A DNA stretch of 47,404 bases. It comes from Eubacteriaceae bacterium (GTDB lineage: Bacteria > Bacillota > Clostridia > Lachnospirales > Lachnospiraceae). Below the pieces are notes generated by a model. It was not told the DNA's origin, searched no databases, and saw only the letters and a list, made by a program, of their open reading frames with translations. Made by a program: the position numbers and the translations under genes. The stretch covers positions 1-47,404 of the forward strand of contig CABIYF010000022.1 in NCBI GenBank assembly GCA_902362875.1. Direction: 5' to 3'. Below are positions 1 through 10,672 of this stretch, piece by piece (position 1 is the stretch's first letter; each line of letters begins with the position of its first letter).

Positions 1-30
1 GATAGATGAAAAGGAAAATCAATAAAAACA

Positions 31-73
31 TAGCGACTATGCGACTTTTAGTCGCTAACACGACGAAGTCGTG
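31..73. repeat. Two adjacent small inverted repeats upstream of the surface-protein gene
   Basis: Bases 31-37 (TAGCGAC) pair with 51-57 (GTCGCTA), and 41-45 can alternatively pair with 51-55. Immediately after, 59-64 (CACGAC) pair with 68-73 (GTCGTG) around a 3-base loop. The two GC-rich dyads stand out in AT-rich surroundings. No U-run follows, so neither is a convincing terminator. They could be a dispersed intergenic repeat or belong to an upstream gene outside the window. Confidence 0.5.
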
Positions 74-128
74 AATAATTAAGGGTAAATATTGAATAAT
101 AAACATTTTTTGTTTTATCTTCTTATTT

Positions 129-157
129 TATTATGGCAATCTCTTCTTTATTATAAT
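129..157 (+). promoter_or_regulatory. Weak candidate promoter for the BspA-repeat gene
   Basis: A TATAAT -10 hexamer lies at 152-157, about 50 bases before the start codon. The -35 region 17 bases upstream is AT-rich and a poor match, so this rests mainly on the -10. Confidence 0.3.
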
Positions 158-208
158 AAAATAAAATCAAGAAAATTATGAGAAATATACAAAAGGAGAA
201 GAAAATCT

Positions 209-3064
209 ATGAAAAAAAGTTTTTTGATCATGCTTAGCGGTCTTTTCATCTTATTGGCCTGCATAGCATTTCCAACTTCAGCATCGGCAGATACAACTAC
301 CTCTGCCTCTGGAACTACCAATGAATGTAAATGGAGTCTTAACTCTGAGCGCCTTGTCATTGAACCACTGGATGGAAAAAGCGGTAAATTCAGTGACTGG
401 TCTGACATCCAAAGTAAAGTTCCTGATTATTTAACTACTATATATAGTGTATCATTTAAAAAAGGAGTCATTCTTGATTCAACGCATCTTGATTTCAAAG
501 GATGGCAGAGATTGCATATCGTAGACCTGTCCGGACTCGATACTTCAAAACTTACAGATATGTCTTCTATGTTTGAAGAATGTGAAAACCTGGTCACTTT
601 GAATCTTTCAGGTGTGAATGCTTCCAATGTCACAAATATGTCTCGTATGTTTTTCAGATGTAACAGTCTGAAATCATTGGATCTTTCTGGTCTTGATACT
701 TCACATGTTACGGATATGTCTTACATGTTTTATAATATAGGATGTAATTCTCTTGATCTGTCCAGCCTTGATACTTCGAAGGTTACGAATATGTCTTATA
801 TGTTTCGTGACACATATCTTACTTCCTTAGATCTATCAAAATTTAACACTTCAAAAGTTACAAATATGTCTTCTATGTTTGAGCAGACAAATCTTACTTC
901 CATTGACCTGTCAAATTTTGATACCTCAAGTGTTACGGATATGTCTTTTATGTTCTCCTCAAGCCAACGTCTTGCTTCTATTGATCTGTCAAGTTTTGAT
1001 ACTTCAAAAGTTGCAAAAATGAGAGATATGTTTAGTTCTACATTCTCTCTTCGAACAATCTATGCTAGTACAAAATTTATAATTAACACATCTTCCACAA
1101 AATCTATGTTTAGCTATTGTAAAGATTTAACCGGTGGAAATGGCACGAAATACGACGCAAGCCTCGTAAATGCATCTCCTGCTGATTATGCAAAAATTGA
1201 TGCAAAAGATCAGCCTGGATTATTTACATGTGTCCACGAAAGAGGACTTCAAAAAATCGAAGGTACTGATATCAGTGATGGAAAAGATGGTGTGATCACT
1301 CACTACACATGTCCTGTCTGCAATCTTCTTTATAAAGATCCAGCAGGGAAAACAGATCCTCTCGATGAATCTGCATTTATCAAACATGATCCGTCTGAAC
1401 TTTCCTACAGTTGGAATTTACAAGATGGCTATGCCTTATGTTCTGCTTCTTTAACTTGTAAAAATGATGCTTCTCATACTCTAAAAGAAACGATCAAAGT
1501 GGAAGATTCTGATGAGAATGGTTATGAAATTGTAAAATCCCCAACTTGTACCAATACAGGTCTGGCGAAATATACAGTAAAATTTAAAAATCCAAACTTT
1601 ATGGATCAGACAAAAGAAAAAGAACTTGAGAAAGTTTCTCATATAAGTGTTGATATGCCTTATGTGCCTGCGACCTGTGCAAAACCTGGTTCTTCTGGCG
1701 GAACAAAATGCAGTGTCTGCGGTGAAATCCTTATGCCGCCTATGATCCTTACAGTTCCTCATACTCCGGGAGAAGCTGTAAAAGAAAATGTAAAAGCTGC
1801 CACTTGCTCAGAAGAAGGTTCTTATGATGAAGTAATTTACTGTGAAGTATGTCATGAACAGCTTAAAAAAGTAGAAAAAACAATCGATAAATTAAATCAT
1901 ACTCCGGGAGAAACCAAAAACATTATCATCACAAAACCTACCTGTACAAGCAAGGGTCGATCTAAAGATGTTACATTTTGCAGTGTCTGCGGAGAACAAA
2001 TTCTTTCCACTATCAAATTTCATGATCTGAATAAGCTGCCACATACAGAAGTGACTTTAAGTCCTGAAACCCCTCCAACTTGTACAACAGATGGCCGCAC
2101 TGCATCTACCAAATGTTCTGTATGCGGTATGATCGTAAAATATTCAGAAACGATACCAGCTACTGGTCATAACTATAAAGATGAAAAAGTTATTACCATA
2201 GAACCTACATGTACTAATACAGGAAGTTATGATATTAAAAAAGTATGTACTGTTTGTGGATATTCCTATGTCTATTCCAAAGCACATTCAATCGACAAGC
2301 TGGATCACACTCCTGGTGAAGTACAAAAGAAAGTTATCAAAGAACCTACCTGCATTACCCCTGGTTCCCGTGAAGAAAAAACATATTGCACCATATGTAA
2401 CCATCTGATCAAAAGTCATACAGAATTAATTCCAGCACTTGGACATAAGCCAAAATACGGAAATACAACTCTTGCGACTTTTACACAGGATGGTAAAACT
2501 GCCTGGAAATGCACAAATAAGGGTTGTAATGTAATTGGTGTTCATATTTTATACAGACTTTCAAAAGTAACATTAAACAATACGACTGTAACTTACAATG
2601 CAAAGGCACAAAAACCTTCTGTGACTGTAACTACAAGAGATGGCAAAAAACTTTCTGCTTCTTATTATACAGTTTCTTATAAAAACAATACTAATATTGG
2701 AACTGCTACAGTCACAATTACTTTTAAAAATGGTTATAAAGCAACAACAAAGAAAACTTTCAAAATTGTTGCACCAAAGATAGCAAAAGTTTCCATTTAT
2801 ACTCCAAAAGCTGAGAAAAAGGCTCTGACTGCTAAATGGAAAAAGATTTCCGGAATCAGCGGTTATGAAATCATGACTGCTCAGAATGCCAAATTTAGCA
2901 AACGTAAGAAAACAACGAAAGCATCAAGTAATGTAACTTCTGTGAAAGTCAATAAGCTTTCAAGCAAAAAAACTTATTATGTAAAAGTCCGTGGCTATAA
3001 AAAAGTCGGAACTAAAACATTCTATGGTTCATGGTCGTCTGTTAAAAAGATTAAAGTAAAATAA
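209..3064 (+). CDS. Secreted BspA/DUF285-repeat surface protein with CxxC modules
   Basis: Predicted secreted 951-aa adhesin-like protein. Residues 1-28 form a signal peptide (KK, hydrophobic core, then ASA). Residues about 105-300 hold seven BspA-type leucine-rich repeats of about 25 residues with the pattern LDLSxxDTSKVTNMSxMF, as in the DUF285 family. From about 365 to 770 come Cys-rich modules: six repeats of a PTCTxxG-like segment followed by CxxC (CSVCG, CEVCH, CTVCG, CTICN), separated by HTPGE-like linkers. Residues about 783-855 look like a beta-sandwich domain and 859-951 like a fibronectin type III domain. No LPXTG or choline-binding anchor is visible, so attachment is unclear. The start is set by AAAGGAG at 192-198, 10 bases before ATG. 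The gene stands alone and converges on the next one. BspA proteins of other bacteria bind host proteins; that role here is inferred. Confidence 0.85.
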   Translation: MKKSFLIMLSGLFILLACIAFPTSASADTTTSASGTTNECKWSLNSERLVIEPLDGKSGKFSDWSDIQSKVPDYLTTIYSVSFKKGVILDSTHLDFKGWQRLHIVDLSGLDTSKLTDMSSMFEECENLVTLNLSGVNASNVTNMSRMFFRCNSLKSLDLSGLDTSHVTDMSYMFYNIGCNSLDLSSLDTSKVTNMSYMFRDTYLTSLDLSKFNTSKVTNMSSMFEQTNLTSIDLSNFDTSSVTDMSFMFSSSQRLASIDLSSFDTSKVAKMRDMFSSTFSLRTIYASTKFIINTSSTKSMFSYCKDLTGGNGTKYDASLVNASPADYAKIDAKDQPGLFTCVHERGLQKIEGTDISDGKDGVITHYTCPVCNLLYKDPAGKTDPLDESAFIKHDPSELSYSWNLQDGYALCSASLTCKNDASHTLKETIKVEDSDENGYEIVKSPTCTNTGLAKYTVKFKNPNFMDQTKEKELEKVSHISVDMPYVPATCAKPGSSGGTKCSVCGEILMPPMILTVPHTPGEAVKENVKAATCSEEGSYDEVIYCEVCHEQLKKVEKTIDKLNHTPGETKNIIITKPTCTSKGRSKDVTFCSVCGEQILSTIKFHDLNKLPHTEVTLSPETPPTCTTDGRTASTKCSVCGMIVKYSETIPATGHNYKDEKVITIEPTCTNTGSYDIKKVCTVCGYSYVYSKAHSIDKLDHTPGEVQKKVIKEPTCITPGSREEKTYCTICNHLIKSHTELIPALGHKPKYGNTTLATFTQDGKTAWKCTNKGCNVIGVHILYRLSKVTLNNTTVTYNAKAQKPSVTVTTRDGKKLSASYYTVSYKNNTNIGTATVTITFKNGYKATTKKTFKIVAPKIAKVSIYTPKAEKKALTAKWKKISGISGYEIMTAQNAKFSKRKKTTKASSNVTSVKVNKLSSKKTYYVKVRGYKKVGTKTFYGSWSSVKKIKVK

Positions 3065-3084
3065 TTTCTATATCTCTGCACAAC

Positions 3085-3128
3085 AAAAATAAGCAGGATC
3101 TTAAACCTATTTGATCCTGCTTATTTTT
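3085..3128. terminator. Bidirectional terminator between convergent genes
   Basis: A perfect 16-bp inverted repeat, 3085-3100 against 3113-3128, surrounds a 12-base loop. The core is AAGCAGGATC/GATCCTGCTT, flanked by A-run and T-run. It can stop both the surface-protein gene (+) and the alcohol dehydrogenase gene (-). Confidence 0.9.
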
Positions 3129-3132
3129 GTTC

Positions 3133-4287
3133 TTATAAAGCTGCTTCAAAAATACTTACGATATCTTCTTTACTCAATGGTACAAAAGATCCAACACATC
3201 CATCGGCTGCTTTCTGTGCCATGATATCAAAATGTTCTTTGTCGATTCCAACATCTGATAAAGTCTGTGGAAGTCCCATCTTCTTGAAGAATTCTCTGGT
3301 GTGTGCGATTCCTTCTTTGGCTGCCGCCATATCATCATCATTTACTACATCCCAGACATTTCTTGCATAGTCCGCAAATTTAGATGCGGTATCGTCATTT
3401 AATGCAAAATCCATCCAGTGTGGTGTTAAGATTGCTAATCCTTCTCCATGTGTGATATCGTAGAAAGCACTTAATTCATGTTCCATCGGATGAACACACC
3501 AGGAAACTTCCGCTCCGTCAGAAAGAATTCCATTGATCGCCATACTGGCTGTCCACATCAGATTCGCTCTTGCATCATAGTTATCTGGTTCTTCTAATGC
3601 GATTGGACCGTATTTAAAGCAATTCTTTAACAGTCCTTCCGCAAATCTTGCCTGAACATCTGCATTCTTTACATTGGTAAAGTAGTTTTCACAAATATGA
3701 CTGATCATATCTGCGGTTCCTGCTGCTGTCTGTTTCTTTGATACAGAGTAGGTATATTCTGGATCAAGAATTGACATCTTTGGTTTCATATGTTCGCTTG
3801 CTGTTCCCCATTTTTCATTCTTAGACATATCTGAGATTACCGCAAATGGGTCCATCTCTGATCCTGTCGCTGATAATGTCAATACACTATAGATCGGCAA
3901 TGCTTTTTTGATCCATCTTGGCGTGATAACAAGATCCCATGGATCTCCATCATAACAGGCTCCTGCTGCTACAACTTTCGCACAGTCAATGACAGATCCA
4001 CCTCCAATGGCAAGTACCATATCGATGTCATTTTCTTTACAGAGTTTTACACCTTCTCTGACAGATTCAATCTTTGGATTTGGTGCAATTCCTGATAATT
4101 CAAAGATTTCGATGTCTTCTTCTTTTAAAATCTTCACGGCTTCATCATAAATTCCTGCTTTTTTGATACTTCCACCGCCATAGCATAACAACACTTTGTT
4201 TCCACTTTCTGAAAGCTCATAAAGATGTGAAATCTGTCCTTTTCCAAAATGAATCTTTGTTGGAACAGAATAAGTAAAATTGTTCAT
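3133..4287 (-). CDS. Iron-containing alcohol dehydrogenase (butanol dehydrogenase-like)
   Basis: Group III metal-dependent alcohol dehydrogenase, 384 aa, the usual length for the BdhA/YqdH branch. It should interconvert aldehydes and alcohols with NAD(P)H in the cytoplasm, for example as a sink for fermentation reductant. The N-terminal half has the Rossmann-like nucleotide site with GGGSVIDCAK. The metal site is visible in TADMISHICE (Asp and His) and in the two histidines of CVHPMEHELSAFYDITHGEG. The start is set by AGGAGG 8 bases upstream of ATG. It is monocistronic: its own promoter lies upstream and a shared bidirectional terminator follows. Butanol dehydrogenase-like is the closest call, but substrate cannot be read from sequence. 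Confidence 0.9.
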   Translation of the reverse strand: MNNFTYSVPTKIHFGKGQISHLYELSESGNKVLLCYGGGSIKKAGIYDEAVKILKEEDIEIFELSGIAPNPKIESVREGVKLCKENDIDMVLAIGGGSVIDCAKVVAAGACYDGDPWDLVITPRWIKKALPIYSVLTLSATGSEMDPFAVISDMSKNEKWGTASEHMKPKMSILDPEYTYSVSKKQTAAGTADMISHICENYFTNVKNADVQARFAEGLLKNCFKYGPIALEEPDNYDARANLMWTASMAINGILSDGAEVSWCVHPMEHELSAFYDITHGEGLAILTPHWMDFALNDDTASKFADYARNVWDVVNDDDMAAAKEGIAHTREFFKKMGLPQTLSDVGIDKEHFDIMAQKAADGCVGSFVPLSKEDIVSIFEAAL

Positions 4288-4321
4288 AATCTGCCTCCTA
4301 TCGTATTTTTAGTATATATTT

Positions 4322-4350
4322 ATTATAGCAGATATGCCCTTATTTCTCCA
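4322..4350 (-). promoter_or_regulatory. Candidate promoter of the alcohol dehydrogenase gene
   Basis: On the minus strand a perfect TATAAT (4327-4322) lies 35 bases from the start codon. A 4/6 match to TTGACA (TGGAGA, 4350-4345) sits 17 bases further upstream. Confidence 0.5.
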
Positions 4351-4406
4351 TGATTGTGCAAATGTAGAGTATTGGGTGGTTTGGAAGGAGTCTCGGTTTT
4401 AAGCAT

Positions 4407-4443
4407 AAAAAAGCCCCAGAAATTCTTTCGAATTTCCGGGGCT
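4407..4443 (-). terminator. groESL terminator
   Basis: On the minus strand a 13-bp stem (AGCCCCGGAAATT against AATTTCTGGGGCT, one mismatch) has a 6-base loop and is followed by six U. It lies about 50 bases after the groEL stop codon. Confidence 0.9.
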
Positions 4444-4490
4444 ATATTTTAGTCTTTGAGTCGCTTTGCTCCCTGTAGACGTCCACTCAA

Positions 4491-6170
<1,680 letters not shown>

Positions 6171-6443
6171 TTATTCTACAACTGCTAAAATATCATTCTG
6201 TTTTACGATGATATATTCTTCGTCTTCTAATTTTACTTCTGTTCCAGCATATTTAGAATAGATAACTTTCTGTCCTACAGAAACTTCCATCTTTACATCT
6301 TCTGTTCCAGGTCCTACTGCGATAACTTCTGCTTCCTGAGGTTTCTCCTGTGTTGCTGTTGTAAGAACGATTCCTGATTTTGTCTTTGTTTCTGCTTCCA
6401 GCTGTTTTAATACAACTCTATCTCCTAATGGTGTTAACTTCAT
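6171..6443 (-). CDS. groES: Co-chaperonin GroES (10 kDa)
   Basis: The 90-aa lid of the chaperonin ring. It starts MKLTPLGDRVVLKQLEAE, contains the mobile-loop region TKSGIVLTTATQEKPQ and ends NDILAVVE, all canonical. A 19-residue upstream extension of the open frame is rejected because it runs through the CIRCE element and because AGGAGG lies just before the ATG at 6443. It is the first gene of the groES-groEL operon. Confidence 0.98.
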   Translation of the reverse strand: MKLTPLGDRVVLKQLEAETKTKSGIVLTTATQEKPQEAEVIAVGPGTEDVKMEVSVGQKVIYSKYAGTEVKLEDEEYIIVKQNDILAVVE

Positions 6444-6493
6444 AATAATATTACCTCCTAAATATCTTAGAAAATTGTTTTCTTTTTTAATTG

Positions 6494-6520
6494 TTAGCAC
6501 TCACTCATATCGAGTGCTAA
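6494..6520 (-). promoter_or_regulatory. CIRCE operator (HrcA binding site)
   Basis: A perfect CIRCE: TTAGCACTC (6494-6502), nine bases, GAGTGCTAA (6512-6520). It lies about 50 bases before groES and just downstream of the predicted transcription start. This is the standard place for HrcA to repress groESL until heat shock. hrcA is not in the window. Confidence 0.97.
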
Positions 6521-6533
6521 CTCTATGTTTTTA

Positions 6534-6561
6534 AGTATAACACTGCGCAAAAAAAATGCAA
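6534..6561 (-). promoter_or_regulatory. groESL promoter
   Basis: On the minus strand TTGCAT (6561-6556), a 16-base spacer and TATACT (6539-6534). Transcription would start near 6527, only a few bases before CIRCE. Confidence 0.75.
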
Positions 6562-6600
6562 CCCCCTTTTTATAAAAATTTTGTAAAATGAGATTGCATT
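6549..6600 (-). terminator. Candidate terminator of the PTS IIA-IIB genes
   Basis: On the minus strand AATGCAA (6600-6594) pairs with TTGCATT (6561-6555) and is followed by eight T. The loop of about 32 bases is long, so the hairpin is weaker than usual. Its T-run lies inside the groESL promoter region. Confidence 0.45.
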
Positions 6601-6615
6601 CTTTTGTACTTGTAT

Positions 6616-7101
6616 TTATTCTGGCAGATATTTTTTAGCTTCTTCCCAGCCTTTTCTTGGAACTGTCTGGAAATATACGTGAACTCCCCGACGAATGATC
6701 TGATGGATGGATTCCATCTCTCTTTCATCACAGGCAATTCTTCTTGCTACTGTTTTTCGTTCTCCACGAATTCCCATTCCTCCAATATTAAGCTGCGGAA
6801 TCCTGATTCCTCGTTTGAGCAGTTCTTCGAATACCAAAGGTGTTTCTGCGATCACGATCACCCGCTCTCCATCAAATGATGGTGGCTCTTTTAATTTCTC
6901 AACTGCACGGTCAATTCCATAAACGTGAATGATAAGGCCTTTTGGCGCCATCTCTTTGATCACTTTGCTTCGAAACTTATCTTTCGCCACTACGTCATCA
7001 ACAATAAGGATTCTGTTTGCACGTACTTCCGGCACCCATAATGTTAAAATCTCTGTATGTATGAGCCGGTCATCGACTCTTGCCAGTACTATCTTCTTCA
7101 T
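6616..7101 (-). CDS. PTS EIIB, mannose/fructose/sorbose family, orphan
   Basis: EIIB of the mannose-type phosphotransferase family, 161 aa (usual about 160). EIIB accepts phosphate from EIIA on a histidine and passes it to a sugar. His15 in VDDRLIHTEI matches the phosphorylated His. The normally conserved HGQV after it reads HTEI here. The ATG overlaps the EIIA stop by 4 bases (ATGA), so the two are translationally coupled. No EIIC or EIID membrane subunit is present on either side: groES follows and glnS precedes. The pair may serve a permease encoded elsewhere or act in signalling; which is not decidable here. Confidence 0.88.
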   Translation of the reverse strand: MKKIVLARVDDRLIHTEILTLWVPEVRANRILIVDDVVAKDKFRSKVIKEMAPKGLIIHVYGIDRAVEKLKEPPSFDGERVIVIAETPLVFEELLKRGIRIPQLNIGGMGIRGERKTVARRIACDEREMESIHQIIRRGVHVYFQTVPRKGWEEAKKYLPE

Positions 7102-7505
7102 TCTTCTACCTCCTTATACAATTCACGTACATCCCGTACGGTATCCGGTGCTGCCTTAAGAAGTTCTTTGCAGATTTCTTCCGCATGCTTTCCCGCACTT
7201 CTTCCCATAATGACTTCCATCATTAATGGAAGATTGATTCCGGTAACGTGGTAAAGATCATACTCTGGCATTAGTGAAATAACGGTATTAAACGGGCTTC
7301 CATAAAAAATATCTGTAAGGATCAGAATTTCCTCTTCCTGTGATGCCTGTTCAATACTTTGTCTGATCTTCTCTTTTAAAGTATCCACAGATTCTTCCGG
7401 TTCCAGTCCAAATGCTTCCAGATCTTCCTGCTCCCCTGCGATCATCTGCACTGTATCCACAAGTCCTCTGGCATAACTCCCATGTGATACCACGATTACC
7501 TTCAT
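7098..7505 (-). CDS. PTS EIIA, mannose/fructose/sorbose family, orphan
   Basis: EIIA domain protein of 135 aa with His8 in VSHGSYARG as the likely phosphate acceptor from HPr. TDIFYGSPFN is the family's second signature, usually TDLFGGSPFN. It is the first gene of a two-gene unit with the EIIB and has a purine-rich ribosome site (AGAGGAAA) upstream. Its start lies 70 bases after the glnS stop, with no clear terminator between, so read-through from glnS is possible. HPr and enzyme I are encoded about 30 kb away in this window. Confidence 0.88.
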   Translation of the reverse strand: MKVIVVSHGSYARGLVDTVQMIAGEQEDLEAFGLEPEESVDTLKEKIRQSIEQASQEEEILILTDIFYGSPFNTVISLMPEYDLYHVTGINLPLMMEVIMGRSAGKHAEEICKELLKAAPDTVRDVRELYKEVEE

Positions 7506-7574
7506 TTAATTTCCTCTCTTTTCTCTCATCACGCTGATGCTGTCATGAAATCTTTTCATGGCGGCATTCATGTA

Positions 7575-9233
7575 TTAGTTTGGTTTATAAGAGCTCTTTA
7601 AGCTTACGATTCTATTAAATACCATATGTTCTTTTGTAGAATCTTTGGAATCTAAGCAAAAATATCCTGTTCTCATAAACTGGAAACTGTCACCTTTGTC
7701 GTATTTTTCTAACTCAGGTTCTACATATGCTTCTTTGATCACTGTCAATGAATTAGGATTTACATTAATGCTTCCATCTTCATTATATACGCCTTTTTCT
7801 TCATCTACAATGTTTTCATATAGACGAATTTCTGCCTTTTTCGCAGTTGGTGCTGATACCCAGTGAATTGTTCCACGGACTTTTCTTCCATCCGGACTGT
7901 TTCCTCCTCTGGATTCTGGATCATATGTCGCATATACGCATGTTACGTTTCCTTCCTCATCCACATCATATCCTGTACATGTCACAAAATATGCATTCAT
8001 TAAACGAACTTCATTGCCTACATATAAACGGCGGTATTTCTTAGGCTTCTCAATCTTGAAGTCTTCACGTTCAATGTATAATTCTCTTGAAAATGGTACC
8101 TGTCTTGTTCCCATCTCTTCATTTTCCTGGTTATTTGGAACATCTACAAGTTCCCCTTCACCTTCTGGATAGTTTGTGATCACAAGTTTGATCGGATCAA
8201 GGATTGCTGCCATACGTGGACGTTTTAATTTCAGGTCATCACGGATGCAGTATTCAAGCATTGCAGAATCTACAGAGCTGTGGCTCTTTGCAACTCCGAC
8301 AAGTTCCATGAATTTCTTAATAGACTCTGGTGTGTATCCTCTTCTTCTCAGTGCAGATAAAGATACCAGACGTGGGTCATCCCATCCATCTACGATTCCA
8401 TCTTCTACTAATTTCTTGATGTAACGTTTTCCTGTTACAACATTTGTCAGGTATAATTTTGCAAACTCGATCTGTTTTGGCGGGTTCTCAAATTCACATT
8501 CATTGACTACCCAGTCATATAATGGTCTGTGGTCTTCAAATTCCAGTGTGCAGATAGAATGTGTAACTCCTTCAAATGCATCCTCTAACGGATGAGCGAA
8601 GTCATACATTGGATAGATACACCATTTGTTACCTGTGTTATGATGTTCCATTCTTGCAATACGATAAAGAATTGGATCTCTCATATTGATATTTCCAGAT
8701 GTCATATCGATCTTTGCACGAAGTACTTTGCTTCCGTCTGGGTATTTTCCTTCTTTCATCTCGCGGAATAACTGTAAGTTCTCCTCTGGTGTACGGTCAC
8801 GGTATGGACTGTTCTTTCCTGGTTCTGTTAATGTTCCACGGTATTCTCTGATCTGTTCTGCATTCAGATCACATACATATGCTTTCCCCTTCTTGATCAG
8901 AAATTCTGCACATTCATACATCTTGTCAAAATAGTTGGATGCATAATAAATATGCTCATGGTAGTCTGCACCTAACCATTCTACGTCTTCTTTGATAGAA
9001 TTTACATATTCTTCTTTCTCTTTTGTTGGGTTTGTATCATCAAAACGGAAATGAAAATCTCCGCCATATTCCTGAGCCAGTCCATAGTTTAATAAAATGG
9101 ATTTTGCGTGTCCGATGTGAAGATATCCGTTTGGTTCTGGTGGGAATCTTGTGACAACTTTCTTGCAATGTCCCTCCTCGATATCTTTCTCAATGATCTG
9201 TTCTATAAAATTCTTAGAAATCGTTTCTTCCAT
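7575..9233 (-). CDS. glnS: Glutaminyl-tRNA synthetase
   Basis: Class I synthetase of 552 aa that charges tRNA-Gln directly. The HIGH motif is at residues 39-42 ([12 protein letters not shown]), and GWDDPRL matches GlnRS/GluRS eukaryote-type enzymes. The KMSKS region is divergent and reads [10 protein letters not shown]. The C-terminal half is the beta-barrel anticodon-binding region. Two upstream in-frame ATGs (9296, 9245) are rejected. The promoter's -10 lies at 9264-9269, and GGAGG at 9239-9243 directly precedes the ATG at 9233 by 5 bases. Many Firmicutes lack GlnRS and use Glu-tRNA-Gln amidation, so the presence of both glnS and gltX here is informative. Confidence 0.95.
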   Translation of the reverse strand: MEETISKNFIEQIIEKDIEEGHCKKVVTRFPPEPNGYLHIGHAKSILLNYGLAQEYGGDFHFRFDDTNPTKEKEEYVNSIKEDVEWLGADYHEHIYYASNYFDKMYECAEFLIKKGKAYVCDLNAEQIREYRGTLTEPGKNSPYRDRTPEENLQLFREMKEGKYPDGSKVLRAKIDMTSGNINMRDPILYRIARMEHHNTGNKWCIYPMYDFAHPLEDAFEGVTHSICTLEFEDHRPLYDWVVNECEFENPPKQIEFAKLYLTNVVTGKRYIKKLVEDGIVDGWDDPRLVSLSALRRRGYTPESIKKFMELVGVAKSHSSVDSAMLEYCIRDDLKLKRPRMAAILDPIKLVITNYPEGEGELVDVPNNQENEEMGTRQVPFSRELYIEREDFKIEKPKKYRRLYVGNEVRLMNAYFVTCTGYDVDEEGNVTCVYATYDPESRGGNSPDGRKVRGTIHWVSAPTAKKAEIRLYENIVDEEKGVYNEDGSINVNPNSLTVIKEAYVEPELEKYDKGDSFQFMRTGYFCLDSKDSTKEHMVFNRIVSLKSSYKPN

Positions 9234-9263
9234 GTTTTCCTCCATATAGTTTTTTCTATACTG

Positions 9264-9292
9264 ATTATAATGTATCTTGTATATACTTGCAA
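9264..9292 (-). promoter_or_regulatory. glnS promoter
   Basis: On the minus strand TTGCAA (9292-9287), a 17-base spacer and a perfect TATAAT (9269-9264). It begins only 7 bases after the radA stop codon. Confidence 0.85.
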
Positions 9293-9298
9293 TCAATA

Positions 9299-10654
9299 TT
9301 ATATAAGATCTAATGCTTCCATAACATTTGAAACTCCTACAAGTCTCATATCAGTCTCAATCTTAATCTGATCTACATTCGCCTGTGGCAGAATGCACCT
9401 CTTAAATCCAAGTTTCTGTGCTTCTTTGATTCTCGCCTCACCGCCAGATACTGCACGAACCTCTCCTACCAGACCGACTTCTCCAAAAATGATCGTATCT
9501 TCTAAAATCGCTCTGTTTTTATAACTTGATACGATTGCCATAATAACTCCAAGATCGATCGCCGGTTCGCCAAGCTTCATTCCTCCTGCAAGATTCACAT
9601 AGGCATCACAGCCTCCAAGCTGTAATCCAACTCTCTTCTCAAGTACAGCCATCAAAAGATTTACCCTGTTATAGTCAATTCCAACTGCTGTCCTTCGCGG
9701 CATCTGGAAACTTGTTGGTGATACAAGTGCCTGAATCTCAATGAGGATCGGCCTGGTTCCTTCCATAGAACAGACAACAACTGATCCTGACGCATCAAGC
9801 GGTCTTCCATTCAGCATTGTCTTTGATGGATTCTCAACTTCAACAAGTCCATTGTTGCACATCTCAAATACACCAATCTCGTTTGTAGATCCAAAACGGT
9901 TCTTTACGCCTCGCAAAATCCTGTAAACAGCTTCTCTCTCTCCTTCAAAATAAAGAACGGTATCCACCATATGTTCCAAAGTTCTAGGCCCTGCAACAAC
10001 ACCTTCTTTGGTCACATGTCCGACGATGAAAACAGCAATGTTATTCTCTTTTGCCACTCTCATCATTGCAGCTGTCACTTCTCTTACCTGTGAAACACTT
10101 CCTGCTGCCGAGGAAAGATCTTCACTGTACATCGTCTGAATAGAGTCGATCACTGCGAATTCAGGCTTTGTCTTTAGAATTGCATTGATGATCGCATCAA
10201 GATCTGTCTCACAAAAAAGAAGCATCTCCTCTTCAAATGTTCCGATTCTCTCAGCCCTCATCTTGATCTGATGCATGGATTCTTCCCCGGAAATATATAA
10301 AACCTTACGCTTGCTGTTCGCAAGATTCCTGCATACTTGTAATAATAAGGTGGACTTACCGATTCCAGGATCTCCTCCAACCAAAGATAAGGATCCCTTC
10401 ACAATTCCTCCACCTAAGACTCTGTCAAGCTCTCCGATCCCTGTCGGAATCCTTTCCTCATTCTCCACAGTTACTTCCGATATATTCATAGGAGAGGCAG
10501 AAGTCTTTAAGGACTTCGCCCCTCCTTTTTTTGTCTCTGTAACTTTCTCTTCTGTAAAAGTATTCCACTGTTTGCAGGCAGGACACTGTCCCATCCACTT
10601 GGAAGACTCATGACCACACTGGCTGCAAAAATAAACTGTTTTTTGTTTCGCCAT
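9299..10654 (-). CDS. radA: DNA repair protein RadA (Sms)
   Basis: Hexameric RecA-like helicase of 451 aa that promotes branch migration during recombination and repair. It has a zinc finger C10, C13, C24, C27 (CSQCG and CPACK), Walker [11 protein letters not shown] at about 93-102, and the RadA-specific [11 protein letters not shown] motif. The C-terminal region is the Lon-protease-like domain. AAGGAG precedes the ATG. It begins 18 bases after the 137-aa gene, which supports an operon with that gene and clpC. In many Firmicutes radA lies in the ctsR-mcsAB-clpC cluster, so clpC linkage fits even though ctsR and mcsAB are absent here. Confidence 0.96.
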   Translation of the reverse strand: MAKQKTVYFCSQCGHESSKWMGQCPACKQWNTFTEEKVTETKKGGAKSLKTSASPMNISEVTVENEERIPTGIGELDRVLGGGIVKGSLSLVGGDPGIGKSTLLLQVCRNLANSKRKVLYISGEESMHQIKMRAERIGTFEEEMLLFCETDLDAIINAILKTKPEFAVIDSIQTMYSEDLSSAAGSVSQVREVTAAMMRVAKENNIAVFIVGHVTKEGVVAGPRTLEHMVDTVLYFEGEREAVYRILRGVKNRFGSTNEIGVFEMCNNGLVEVENPSKTMLNGRPLDASGSVVVCSMEGTRPILIEIQALVSPTSFQMPRRTAVGIDYNRVNLLMAVLEKRVGLQLGGCDAYVNLAGGMKLGEPAIDLGVIMAIVSSYKNRAILEDTIIFGEVGLVGEVRAVSGGEARIKEAQKLGFKRCILPQANVDQIKIETDMRLVGVSNVMEALDLI

Positions 10655-10672
10655 TGGTTCTCCTTTATGTTA

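Noticed and set aside
7541..7560. Inverted repeat CATGAAA/TTTCATG between glnS and the EIIA gene
   Set aside because: It is AT-rich, short, and lacks a following T-run, so it is not called as a terminator.
9234..9296. Longer glnS start ([12 protein letters not shown]...)
   Set aside because: The extension covers the promoter -10 at 9264-9269, and the ribosome site GGAGG lies just before the ATG at 9233.
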